A DNA stretch of 64,000 bases, taken from contig NZ_JHAL01000002.1 of NCBI RefSeq assembly GCF_000738005.1, positions 1,300,634 through 1,364,633 of the forward strand, written 5' to 3'. Positions 26,818 to 34,348 of the stretch are shown here, piece after piece; the stretch's first letter is position 1; every line of letters starts with the position of its first letter. The notes under the pieces are model-generated. The model did no database searches. It was not told where the DNA came from and saw nothing but the letters and a program-made list of their open reading frames with translations. This DNA is from Bifidobacterium crudilactis (GTDB taxonomy: Bacteria > Actinomycetota > Actinomycetes > Actinomycetales > Bifidobacteriaceae). The translations under genes were made by a program, and so were the position numbers.

Positions 26818-27594
26818 TCACAGAAAGTTGAGCGACGATTCGCCGATGCCGAACGATTTACCGGCAAGGCTCTCCCCCGCTCCGGTGAATTCCAGGGACG
26901 TGATGTGATTGGCCGGACCTGTCCGGAATACCAGCTCACGGTCGCACAAATGCACGATGGCTCCGTCATGCTCGATGCTCTCCGCATCGCTTCCGGTAAT
27001 CAAGGACCACACCTCCGCGGTCGCCAGCACATCGGGAACCTCGAAAATCACTCGTTTGACACGCAGATTTCCCGCCGGATGGTCGACGATCAGCCCTTGT
27101 TGCACCAGTTGTTCCTCACGTGTCTGGTCGGTTCCCGGCCATTCCAGGAAGAATGGGTACGGCAGCCCATTGATGGTGTCGTTCACGAAGAAAATCGACC
27201 AGCGTATCTCATGACCCGATTCGTCGAGGCGTCTGCCGTCAACCACGTCACCCACAGGGATGCCCGCCTTTTTCAGGCGTTGATGGGTGCTCTCGATGTC
27301 ATGCGTGCGAATGGCGATGGTGTTGATGCGTTCCACGCCCTCCTGGTAATCATGGGTCGCGTCGTAGACGGCGGAAGCGTTCTTTCTGGGGAAGGACCAT
27401 GCCGTTTGCCTGTCCCCGACGGAAATCAGCTCGATGTAGTTCAGACCGAAATAGCCGAGAGCGTTTTGAGTACCCCAGACCTTATGGCTGCCGCCCCGTA
27501 CGAAGTCGATTCCCAAATCGGCGAATCGTCGAATCTGACTGTCTATGTCCAGAACGTTGATCATCGTATGGTCCCAAGCAAGATTCTCGCTCAT
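26818..27594 (-). CDS. Glyoxalase/VOC-fold protein
   Basis: A 258-residue protein with a glyoxalase-like domain (PF13468-type). MINVLDIDSQIRRFADLGID and GTQNALGYFGLNYIELISVG form the first half and VKRVIFEVPDVLATAEVW starts the second beta-alpha module. FFVNDTINGLPYPFFLEWPG is a family-typical stretch. Such proteins bind a metal and act on varied small molecules; no substrate can be assigned. It is transcribed away from the canonical proC gene (67 bases downstream of it), so both are probably on one minus-strand transcript. Confidence 0.72.
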   Translation of the reverse strand: MSENLAWDHTMINVLDIDSQIRRFADLGIDFVRGGSHKVWGTQNALGYFGLNYIELISVGDRQTAWSFPRKNASAVYDATHDYQEGVERINTIAIRTHDIESTHQRLKKAGIPVGDVVDGRRLDESGHEIRWSIFFVNDTINGLPYPFFLEWPGTDQTREEQLVQQGLIVDHPAGNLRVKRVIFEVPDVLATAEVWSLITGSDAESIEHDGAIVHLCDRELVFRTGPANHITSLEFTGAGESLAGKSFGIGESSLNFL

Positions 27595-27660
27595 GATGTG
27601 TTCCCTTTCGCTATCGATGTGTGATTGTTTTCAGATGCACAACCTTAAGAATGCAAACCC

Positions 27661-28488
27661 CTATGAATTAGAAGCCGGTGCTCCCAGCTGCTCGGATCGC
27701 TCACTCGCGGCGGCAACCGCGGCGATGAGAGTCCCTCTGAAAGCCCCTTTCTCCAGAATCGAACAAGCCTCAATCGTCGTTCCCGCAGGAGAGGCGACCA
27801 TGTCTTTCAACAGTGCAGGATGCATCGCCGTATCAATCAGCATCTTCGCCGAACCGAGACAACTCTGCATCGCGAGACGCAACGCAACTTCGCGTGACAG
27901 CCCTTGCTTCACGCCTCCATCCGCCAAAGCCTCGACGAACATGGCCACATAAGCCGGAGCACCACCGGACAATCCGCACACCGCATCCAATTGCGCTTCA
28001 GGAAGCCGCTCGACAATGCCTAATGATGTGTACAAGGATACAGCCCAATCAAGCTCTTCGGCAGTAAAATCCGTATCCGAAGCCAATGCGAATACTCCTT
28101 CACGCACCAAGGCCGGAGTATTGGGCAGTACGCGTAGCAATCTGATGTCACCCGAAGCCATGCTCCTGAATCGGGTCGAATCGACCCCGGCCACAATCGA
28201 CATCACGGCCTTGTTCTCAATGGACGTGCCGCTTTGCCGTAAAGCCTCTGCAATCTGCTGGGGTTTTACGGCGAACAGGACCATCGCACTGCGCGCACAG
28301 ACCTCGGCATCATCCGACAGGACTGCCACTCCCGACGCACCTGCCCGTTGTCTGGCACGAGCATCGATGTCGTATACGGCGACCTCGCCGGCTTGCAGCA
28401 CTCCACCGTCGAGCGCACCCGCCAAGATAGCCAGACCCATGTTGCCTGCACCGATGATTCCAAGACGATATGGCAGACCGGTCGTCAT
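27661..28488 (-). CDS. proC: Pyrroline-5-carboxylate reductase
   Basis: Reduces pyrroline-5-carboxylate to proline with NAD(P)H. Motifs are LGIIGAGNMGLAILAGALDG near residue 8, VLFAVKPQQIAEALR near 65, LLRVLPNTPALVREGVFAL near 120, LSGGAPAYVAMFVEALADGG near 170 and the proline-binding SPAGTTIEA near 240. Length is 275 residues. The start at 28488 is set by AGGAGA with a 6-base spacer; a longer frame upstream has no binding site. This is the canonical family member in the window, in contrast to the variant at 24647. Confidence 0.93.
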   Translation of the reverse strand: MTTGLPYRLGIIGAGNMGLAILAGALDGGVLQAGEVAVYDIDARARQRAGASGVAVLSDDAEVCARSAMVLFAVKPQQIAEALRQSGTSIENKAVMSIVAGVDSTRFRSMASGDIRLLRVLPNTPALVREGVFALASDTDFTAEELDWAVSLYTSLGIVERLPEAQLDAVCGLSGGAPAYVAMFVEALADGGVKQGLSREVALRLAMQSCLGSAKMLIDTAMHPALLKDMVASPAGTTIEACSILEKGAFRGTLIAAVAAASERSEQLGAPASNS

Positions 28489-28688
28489 TGCTGTTCTCCT
28501 CGCGTTCGAGCCCTGTCCATCCCCACACCACGACAATCACCGAGAAAGCGGAATCGTGGGGGTGGTCGGCACTACCAGCAACAGTATGTGTCATGGCGCG
28601 GCGACACTGCCGCGACGTTCTAGAGAACTTCTATGAGGGGGTATCGCCCGAATTGATAATGCCCTGCCGAGAACATGCCGGAAATGCA

Positions 28689-28753
28689 TAAGTGCACCGC
28701 CGATACACGTACCGTGGCATAAGATGCCACGTAACCGTACCGATGATGCACTT
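28689..28753. repeat. Imperfect palindrome, candidate terminator
   Basis: TAAGTGCA at 28689-28696 and TGCACTTA at 28746-28753 bracket a second, inner pair CGTGGCAT/ATGCCACG with a two-base AG loop. It lies 20 bases after the stop of the small membrane protein gene (minus strand) and would end its transcript. Confidence 0.55.
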
Positions 28754-28772
28754 ACCCTTGTCGAAGGCTGAA

Positions 28773-29132
28773 TCAGGCGAGAAGCTGCTGGACCGACTCC
28801 CGAATCTTGTCGGTTGTGTCATCGACCGCTGAACCAGCATTCTGCACGGTTTTCGCGAGTATCTTCTGAGCCTGCCTCTGCTTACGATCCAGCGTTCCGC
28901 ACAGATCCGATGAGCACTGGCCCGAGGCGCAACGGTATTTGAAGAAGAAGTATCCCGCGATTGCGGCGATCACGGCAATCGCCAACCACAGCTTGCCGTG
29001 TGAACACTTCTTGTCCTTCCCTTCATCATCCCAGCCATAGGAGTCCTGCGACTCCTGAAACTCGCCGCCGTCTTCGGCCCGGGTCTCATCGGACTGCACG
29101 TCATCGTCGTTGTAATCATGTTCGTTTACCAT
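28773..29132 (-). CDS. Small single-pass membrane protein, unknown function
   Basis: I do not recognise a family. The product is 119 residues: an acidic, Asp/Glu-rich N-terminus of about 50 residues, one hydrophobic segment LWLAIAVIAAIAGYFFFKY, three cysteines just after it (CASGQCSSDLC) and a charged helical C-terminus (RKQRQAQKILAKTVQNAG, then DDTTDKIRESVQQ). The start at 29132 is chosen because AAAGGGGGATGAG precedes it; a GTG eight codons upstream is less likely. It stands alone between proC and the two-component genes. The closely spaced cysteines could form disulfides or bind metal. Confidence 0.6.
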   Translation of the reverse strand: MVNEHDYNDDDVQSDETRAEDGGEFQESQDSYGWDDEGKDKKCSHGKLWLAIAVIAAIAGYFFFKYRCASGQCSSDLCGTLDRKQRQAQKILAKTVQNAGSAVDDTTDKIRESVQQLLA

Positions 29133-29294
29133 ATGCTCATCCCCCTTTCGCACCATCGTAGCCCACCAGGCGACTACACACTCTCGGAGAAATCTCCCGC
29201 CACAAGCGAAGCGATGCTGTAACCATCGTCCCGGACGTCACCGACCAGCCGACAAGCGTGCGAAGCATCGACACTCAATAAGGAGCAAGCGGAC

Positions 29295-29921
29295 TCAGAA
29301 ATCCGAACCGTACTCGCCCAGCATGACCGCCACCGCAGCGGTGCGGTCATTGACGCCGAGCTTGGCGAAAATCCTACTGAAATATGTCTTCACCGTGGCC
29401 TCGCTCAGATACAGCTGCGACGCTATCTGACGATTGGTATGCCCCGCGGCCGCCAACTCCAACACCGCCCTCTCCTGTTCCGAAAGCTGAGGCCGCTGCC
29501 GCTGCGGATGAAGATGATCGGCCATCGCCTGTGCTGCGCGTGGCGCCATCACCGTTCTTCCGGCAACCGTGTTCCGGATGGACTCGGCCAGAAACTCCGG
29601 CTCCACGTCCTTGAGCAGATAACCATGCGCACCCGCCTCGATGGCCGTCAGAATATCGCCGTCCGTGTCATAGGTGGTGAGGATAAGTATCTTGAGATTC
29701 GGTTGAATATGCAGGGCCTTGCGCGTGACCTCGGGGCCGTTCATATCAGGCATCCTCAGATCGAGCAGCAGCAGGTCAGGCGCGGTTTGCCTGACCAGTT
29801 CAAGAGCCTGCCGGCCTCCTGAAGCCTCGGCAACTATTGCCATATCCGCATGCCGTTCGAGCATGCTGCGAATACCCTCACGAACCATGGGATGGTCATC
29901 GACGATGACGATGCGAATCAT
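29295..29921 (-). CDS. NarL/LuxR-family response regulator
   Basis: Two-component response regulator of 208 residues. The receiver domain spans residues 1-120 with the acidic pocket IVIVDDHPMVREG, the phosphoacceptor Asp in LLLLDLRMPDMNGPE near residue 54 and the conserved Lys in YLLKDVEPEFL near 106. A LuxR-type DNA-binding helix-turn-helix follows (LSEQERAVLELAAAGHTNRQ, then IASQLYLSEATVKTYFSRIF). Its ATG overlaps the stop of the kinase gene (ATGA), so the two are translationally coupled. The likely target is the exporter gene heading the same operon. Confidence 0.94.
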   Translation of the reverse strand: MIRIVIVDDHPMVREGIRSMLERHADMAIVAEASGGRQALELVRQTAPDLLLLDLRMPDMNGPEVTRKALHIQPNLKILILTTYDTDGDILTAIEAGAHGYLLKDVEPEFLAESIRNTVAGRTVMAPRAAQAMADHLHPQRQRPQLSEQERAVLELAAAGHTNRQIASQLYLSEATVKTYFSRIFAKLGVNDRTAAVAVMLGEYGSDF

Positions 29922-31243
29922 GATGAAGAGCCTCCATTCACCTGGACCTGAGCCTTGCCTTCCAGGGGAAACAAGGCCGTGATGCGAGTGCCCTTCCCTG
30001 GTGCCGAGCTGAAAGCGAAGCTGCCCGAGAGTTCCTCGACCCTTCTGCGCATGTCGATGAACCCATATCCGTGCCCGGTCACGCTCGTCTGCTCCTCCGA
30101 AATCGAGGAAGCCTCAAAACCGATGCCGTCGTCCTCGATACGAAGGCATAGCTCGTCCCGCCCTCGCTGAGCGCCCTGAATACCCTGAATACCTTGGACA
30201 TCCTTGTTCCTCTCCAGATTCACCGTGAAGCTTCGGGCGTCGGAATGCTTCTGGATATTGGTCACCGCCTCCTGCACGATGCGCAGCACCGCAACCTGCA
30301 ATGCGAGCGGCAACACCGGCAGATCCTCATCCACATGGAGCTCGAAGCTCTTGCCGCTGCCATCGTTGCCATTGCTCAGCGTGCGTGCCAAGGCATCACG
30401 CAAGCCGCTTTTCTGCAAAGCCACCGGCGTGCTGTTGGCAATCAAGGCGCGAGTGTCGTCAAGGCTTTCCTTGGCGATCACGCTGATCATACGCAGATGC
30501 TTCAGAGCCAAATCACGGTCCTGTTCATCACCCATCTCCCCCAGAGCCGCGCGGGACAAGGCCAGCATCGAGGTAAGCGATTGGGCGATGGTGTCGTGCA
30601 TTTCACCAGCCATCCGCTGCCGTTCCGCGGCGATGCCCTCCTCATGGCTCAGATGCCCGATAATCTCCTGCTGGCTCTGAAGCCGTTCTATGAGCTGGAG
30701 GTTATGCGTATTGACCTCGGCAAGATGATCGTTCGCAATCCCGATCATGCCGCTGAAGAACACCGAAGCCAGGGATTCGACGATCGTATCCGTGAAGTTG
30801 CTCCCGTACAACCCGGCTGTCTGTATCCACGCCGCCATGATGAAACCGCAATTCATGAATGCGACGATGCCAAGAGCCGGCCAATACGTGAAGGCGATGA
30901 ACAGCTGAGGAACCACGATGAACTGCACGAACATCACGGAGGGATTGATTACGGCAGCCGCCACCAGACAGGCGACACTCAGCGCGGCAAAACACCAACC
31001 TCGAAACCCGCTTTTGCTTGGAGTCCGCACCTCGTCGCTGGAGTAGGGGTCCACGAAGATAAGGAAGACCGCCGTCGGCAAGCCGAGCAGTACGACCAGA
31101 GCCGCACGCTCATACCAAGGTATCCGGGAGAGCAGCACTATCGACACGATCAGCAAGGGGGTGGCGATAGCGAAATACATATTCCACCGACTGTGCACGG
31201 TACTGGTGGAAACTCGCATACGCTCCACACCGGATCCTCCCAT
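29918..31243 (-). CDS. Sensor histidine kinase, NarL-partner type (HisKA_3)
   Basis: Membrane histidine kinase of about 441 residues. Roughly residues 20-170 hold several hydrophobic segments (MYFAIATPLLIVSIVLL, AALVVLLGLPTAVFLIFV, WCFAALSVACLVAAAVI and others) with very short loops, typical of intramembrane-sensing kinases. A coiled-coil linker follows, then the H-box GEMHDTIAQSLTSML with the phosphoacceptor His, and a HATPase domain with VLRIVQEAVTNIQKHS, LRIEDDGIGF and SAPGKGTRITALFPL. An insertion DVQGIQGIQGAQRG sits in the ATP domain. MGGSGVERM at 31243 is favoured because GAAGGAG is 9 bases upstream. Its end overlaps the regulator by 4 bases. Confidence 0.88.
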   Translation of the reverse strand: MGGSGVERMRVSTSTVHSRWNMYFAIATPLLIVSIVLLSRIPWYERAALVVLLGLPTAVFLIFVDPYSSDEVRTPSKSGFRGWCFAALSVACLVAAAVINPSVMFVQFIVVPQLFIAFTYWPALGIVAFMNCGFIMAAWIQTAGLYGSNFTDTIVESLASVFFSGMIGIANDHLAEVNTHNLQLIERLQSQQEIIGHLSHEEGIAAERQRMAGEMHDTIAQSLTSMLALSRAALGEMGDEQDRDLALKHLRMISVIAKESLDDTRALIANSTPVALQKSGLRDALARTLSNGNDGSGKSFELHVDEDLPVLPLALQVAVLRIVQEAVTNIQKHSDARSFTVNLERNKDVQGIQGIQGAQRGRDELCLRIEDDGIGFEASSISEEQTSVTGHGYGFIDMRRRVEELSGSFAFSSAPGKGTRITALFPLEGKAQVQVNGGSSS

Positions 31244-31286
31244 AGGCAGCATCTCCTTCCGCTTCGACTCCTGCTGGATACCCAGA

Positions 31287-33029
31287 CTAGCCTCTTCCAC
31301 GCTGTGTGCTCATGATATTCCCGGTATCAGTGGCATTCCCGGTATCAGCGGCATCCTGCAGCGAACGATCGTTGATGGCAAGGTCTTCAACATTCTCCGG
31401 AACATCCTCCACATTGCTCTCGCGAGGGTACAGCAGCGCAATGATAATGAACAGCACTCCGGCGCAGGCCATCACCGTAAAGACGCGACCGGCCGCTGTC
31501 GCATAGGACGCCCGGACGATGTTCATGATTTGCGTCTGTATCTGCTCTGGCAAACTCGACAGTTGGGTGGATGAATGGCTTCCACTGCCCGAACCTACCG
31601 AATTGGCGATATTCTGAGCATCGCTTCTGCTGATGCCGTAGCCGTGAAGTCCCGAAAAGAGCTTGTCGGCGAACATGGAAGAGGACACTGCGGAGAGCAC
31701 GGCCATACCCAAAGCGCCACCGAAGTTCTTGAGCAACTGAGACAAGGCGGTGACCTCACCGTACGAGGCATTGATGGCCCTGTTCACCATATCCGTCGCT
31801 GCCGGGCTGAACATATACCCGACACCGGCACCGGCCAGGCCGATCATCACATTGAGACTGCCCGCGTGTACCGGGACGCCGGATTGCACTGCGGTGACGG
31901 CGCTGGCGATTCCCGAGAAACCGATGATCGTCAGGATGCCGCTGACGACGAATACGCTGCGGATGCCCCTGTGACCGAAACGTTTGGCTCCCAACTGGGC
32001 GGCAATCATGAAACCTATGAAGAAATACAGAATCAGCAGGCTGGCATTGGCCACACTGAGATTCAGGCTCAACTGCCCGTAGACGCTTAGGAAGAACATC
32101 ACGGGGATGAACACCACGGATGCTATCAGGGATGCTAGCGCGGAGAGCGAGAAGCGAAGATTTCTGAAAACGTTGACATTCATGATCGGATGGGTGCTAC
32201 GCAGCTCTACCGCGACGAAGGTGATAATCAGGCCAACCGAGATGATTAGACTCCCTATGATTCGCAAATCCGTCCACCCGACCGAAGCACCCTGTTGCAA
32301 AGGCACGATCAGTGCGATCATTGCCAGGGCGGCCAGAATCGCTCCGGGCCAATCCAGGTGGCTCTTGGTGCGGTTGTCGACCAGCACATCGTCACCGGGA
32401 GTCAGCCACGCGGTAAGCAACAATGCGGCCACCGCGAGCGGAACGTTGATGAAGAACACGTAGCGCCATGAGAAGGTAATCAGATACGAGCCTGCGATTG
32501 GCCCCACGGAGGTCATGGCGCCGGTGATGGCAAAGAACAAGGCCATGGATTTCGCCCGTTTCTCCACCGGAGAATACGTGAAGATGATGCCGACCGCCGA
32601 AGGAAACATGCAGGCCAGACCAATGCCCTGAATCACCCGTGATGCAATCATCCACGTCAGGGCGATGCCGCTTTGCGGTCCCAGACCGCAGAGCAGACTT
32701 CCTGCGCCGAACGCCACGATGCCGAGCAGCATCATGCGCTTGTAACCGATGGCATCGGACAGTCTGCCCGCCAATGGGAAAAACGCGGCGGCAGCAAGCA
32801 GATAGGAATTCACTATCCTTGCGACGCCCGCGGAATCGAGACCCAGCCCTGATTGAATGGCGCTATAGGAGAGCGAGACGATGGTCTGGTCGATGGAGCT
32901 CATGGAGACGGCGACGATAAGACCTAGGAGAATCAGCGGCATGCTGCGCTTCTTCCCCTGAATGAGCGCAGCATGTGATGCACTTGCATACCCGGCATCG
33001 CCAGGTTGTGTCAAATTATTTATGGGCAC
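31287..33029 (-). CDS. DHA2-family MFS drug exporter (EmrB/QacA type)
   Basis: A 580-residue proton-coupled exporter with about 14 membrane segments. Family motifs are VAVSMSSIDQTIVSLSYSAI (TM1), GRLSDAIGYKRM (motif A) and RVIQGIGLACMFPSAVG (motif C region), followed by the TM5 antiporter motif ITGAMTSVGPIAGSYLI. The C-terminus is a polar tail after the last segment. It starts with GTG at 33029, supported by AAGGAAGG with an 8-base spacer. It leads an operon with the histidine kinase and response regulator, the arrangement seen for exporters controlled by cell-envelope stress sensing. An 18-base palindrome at 33052-33069 lies just upstream of the ribosome site. Confidence 0.9.
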   Translation of the reverse strand: MPINNLTQPGDAGYASASHAALIQGKKRSMPLILLGLIVAVSMSSIDQTIVSLSYSAIQSGLGLDSAGVARIVNSYLLAAAAFFPLAGRLSDAIGYKRMMLLGIVAFGAGSLLCGLGPQSGIALTWMIASRVIQGIGLACMFPSAVGIIFTYSPVEKRAKSMALFFAITGAMTSVGPIAGSYLITFSWRYVFFINVPLAVAALLLTAWLTPGDDVLVDNRTKSHLDWPGAILAALAMIALIVPLQQGASVGWTDLRIIGSLIISVGLIITFVAVELRSTHPIMNVNVFRNLRFSLSALASLIASVVFIPVMFFLSVYGQLSLNLSVANASLLILYFFIGFMIAAQLGAKRFGHRGIRSVFVVSGILTIIGFSGIASAVTAVQSGVPVHAGSLNVMIGLAGAGVGYMFSPAATDMVNRAINASYGEVTALSQLLKNFGGALGMAVLSAVSSSMFADKLFSGLHGYGISRSDAQNIANSVGSGSGSHSSTQLSSLPEQIQTQIMNIVRASYATAAGRVFTVMACAGVLFIIIALLYPRESNVEDVPENVEDLAINDRSLQDAADTGNATDTGNIMSTQRGRG

Positions 33030-33051
33030 CTTGAGGACCTTCCTTACACGG

Positions 33052-33069
33052 ATGAGGCGGTCGCCTCAT
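33052..33069. promoter_or_regulatory. 18-base palindrome upstream of the exporter gene, candidate operator
   Basis: ATGAGGCG-GT-CGCCTCAT is a perfect inverted repeat with 8-base arms, 22 bases upstream of the exporter start codon. Its size fits a repressor or response-regulator site, or a leader hairpin; only the symmetry and position support this. Confidence 0.45.
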
Positions 33070-33288
33070 TCACCATGTAAGACGGTATGGCAAGTCCCCT
33101 GTCCCAGCTGTCATCCACAAGGACAGGATGCTGTCCCCCATTCGGATGACAAGCTCGGTCAGGCATAATCCTTCGACAGCGGTTCCAGAAGTGGGGATTC
33201 CACAGCAATACACCGGTATGAAATCCCTACGATGTTGCTGACGTGTCTTGCCTCTGGGACCTTAGGGATGCCGGGAATGTCATGAATG

Positions 33289-33909
33289 TCAGGCTGTGAG
33301 AATCTGTGTCTGGCCGTCGATGACCGTAATGACCTGGTTGTTGCTGATGGGGCGCAAATCGTATTGGTCACCGTAGGTTTTCAGAATGGTGTTCGCGGCC
33401 TTCCTGAAGGGAATGTTCCCCACGTGCGGCAGTACCGAGAAGTCCGTAACCCCGAGAGCGGCGAAATCGCCGTCAAGACTCGGCGCCACATCGCTTGAAT
33501 CCATCGGGGAAATGTACGTGATGTCGTGCGAGAGAATCACCGAACCGGCCGAAGCACCGATATACGGCTTGCCGGCGTTGATCTGTTCGACGATCATGCG
33601 CCCCGCCCCCGAACGGCGCATCTCCTCCAAGAGGTAGAAGGTGTTGCCGCCCGAGACGAAAATGAAATCGGCCTCATCAAGTTTGCCGCCGATCTCCTGC
33701 TCGGACGCCTCGGCGATGTCCAGGTCCGATACCTTGATGCCCATGCCGTTCAGAGCGTTGCGGTCCGAGTTCACAAAGAAATTAATCTTGTCCTTGTTGC
33801 TCGCCGTAGGAATCAGGCACGCCGTCTTGCCTTCGACATCCTTACCGACGACATCAGGAAAGAACTGTGCGACGTCCTCGAACGAAGACGACAGAAATAA
33901 TGTACTCAT
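33289..33909 (-). CDS. Peptidase E-like serine peptidase (S51 / class I glutamine amidotransferase fold)
   Basis: A 206-residue cytoplasmic peptidase of family S51. It shows MSTLFLSSSFEDVAQFF at the start, SGGNTFYLLEEMRRSGAG near residue 87 and the nucleophile serine in IGASAGSVILSHDI near 117, followed by the His-containing VLPHVGNIPFRKAAN near 165. PepE cleaves Asp-X dipeptides; some relatives are cyanophycinases or of unknown specificity. The G-run before ATG 33909 serves as binding site; a TTG one codon upstream is possible. It is the last gene before the CRISPR array. Confidence 0.83.
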   Translation of the reverse strand: MSTLFLSSSFEDVAQFFPDVVGKDVEGKTACLIPTASNKDKINFFVNSDRNALNGMGIKVSDLDIAEASEQEIGGKLDEADFIFVSGGNTFYLLEEMRRSGAGRMIVEQINAGKPYIGASAGSVILSHDITYISPMDSSDVAPSLDGDFAALGVTDFSVLPHVGNIPFRKAANTILKTYGDQYDLRPISNNQVITVIDGQTQILTA

Positions 33910-34348
33910 CAAGCACCCCCCGATCGTGCGCGGCTATCCCGCCTTACAATACCCTCTGCATCACGATGTTGATGCGTTGCGCCCTTCGAGATGAAGCGCC
34001 TTGCGTCGGTGCCGTGGTGGGTGTCGCAGCGGTAGAAGGCAACACCTGTTAATATCGTCCACGACACAGGCGGTGACAGGTATGACATCCTTCATTCACT
34101 TAGGCATACTCGCCCAAAACCAATAAATTGATGATGTCAAAGGCACCACGCAGTCAGCCTTAGGACTGGAAGATGAGTCGAGGAAGTGCTTCCGGCTTTG
34201 AACGGTTCAATCCTGTTCAGTCTGCATCATCCCCACGCATGCGCGGCAAATGACAATGTAGGGAATTCTCTGCACGCTCTCGATATCTCATCTGATTCTT
34301 TCGGCAGTGAACTATGCAAGCGCATTCCCGGTTTATCCTCTTGTCAAG
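33910..34348. other. Intergenic region, nothing recognised
   Basis: The 439 bases between peptidase E and the end of the CRISPR array hold no supported gene or clear repeat. Short open frames run into the array and are not believable. Promoters for peptidase E should lie here. Confidence 0.4.

Noticed and set aside
33070..33110. Promoter with TTGCCA upstream of the exporter gene
   Set aside because: No acceptable -10 element was found at correct spacing.
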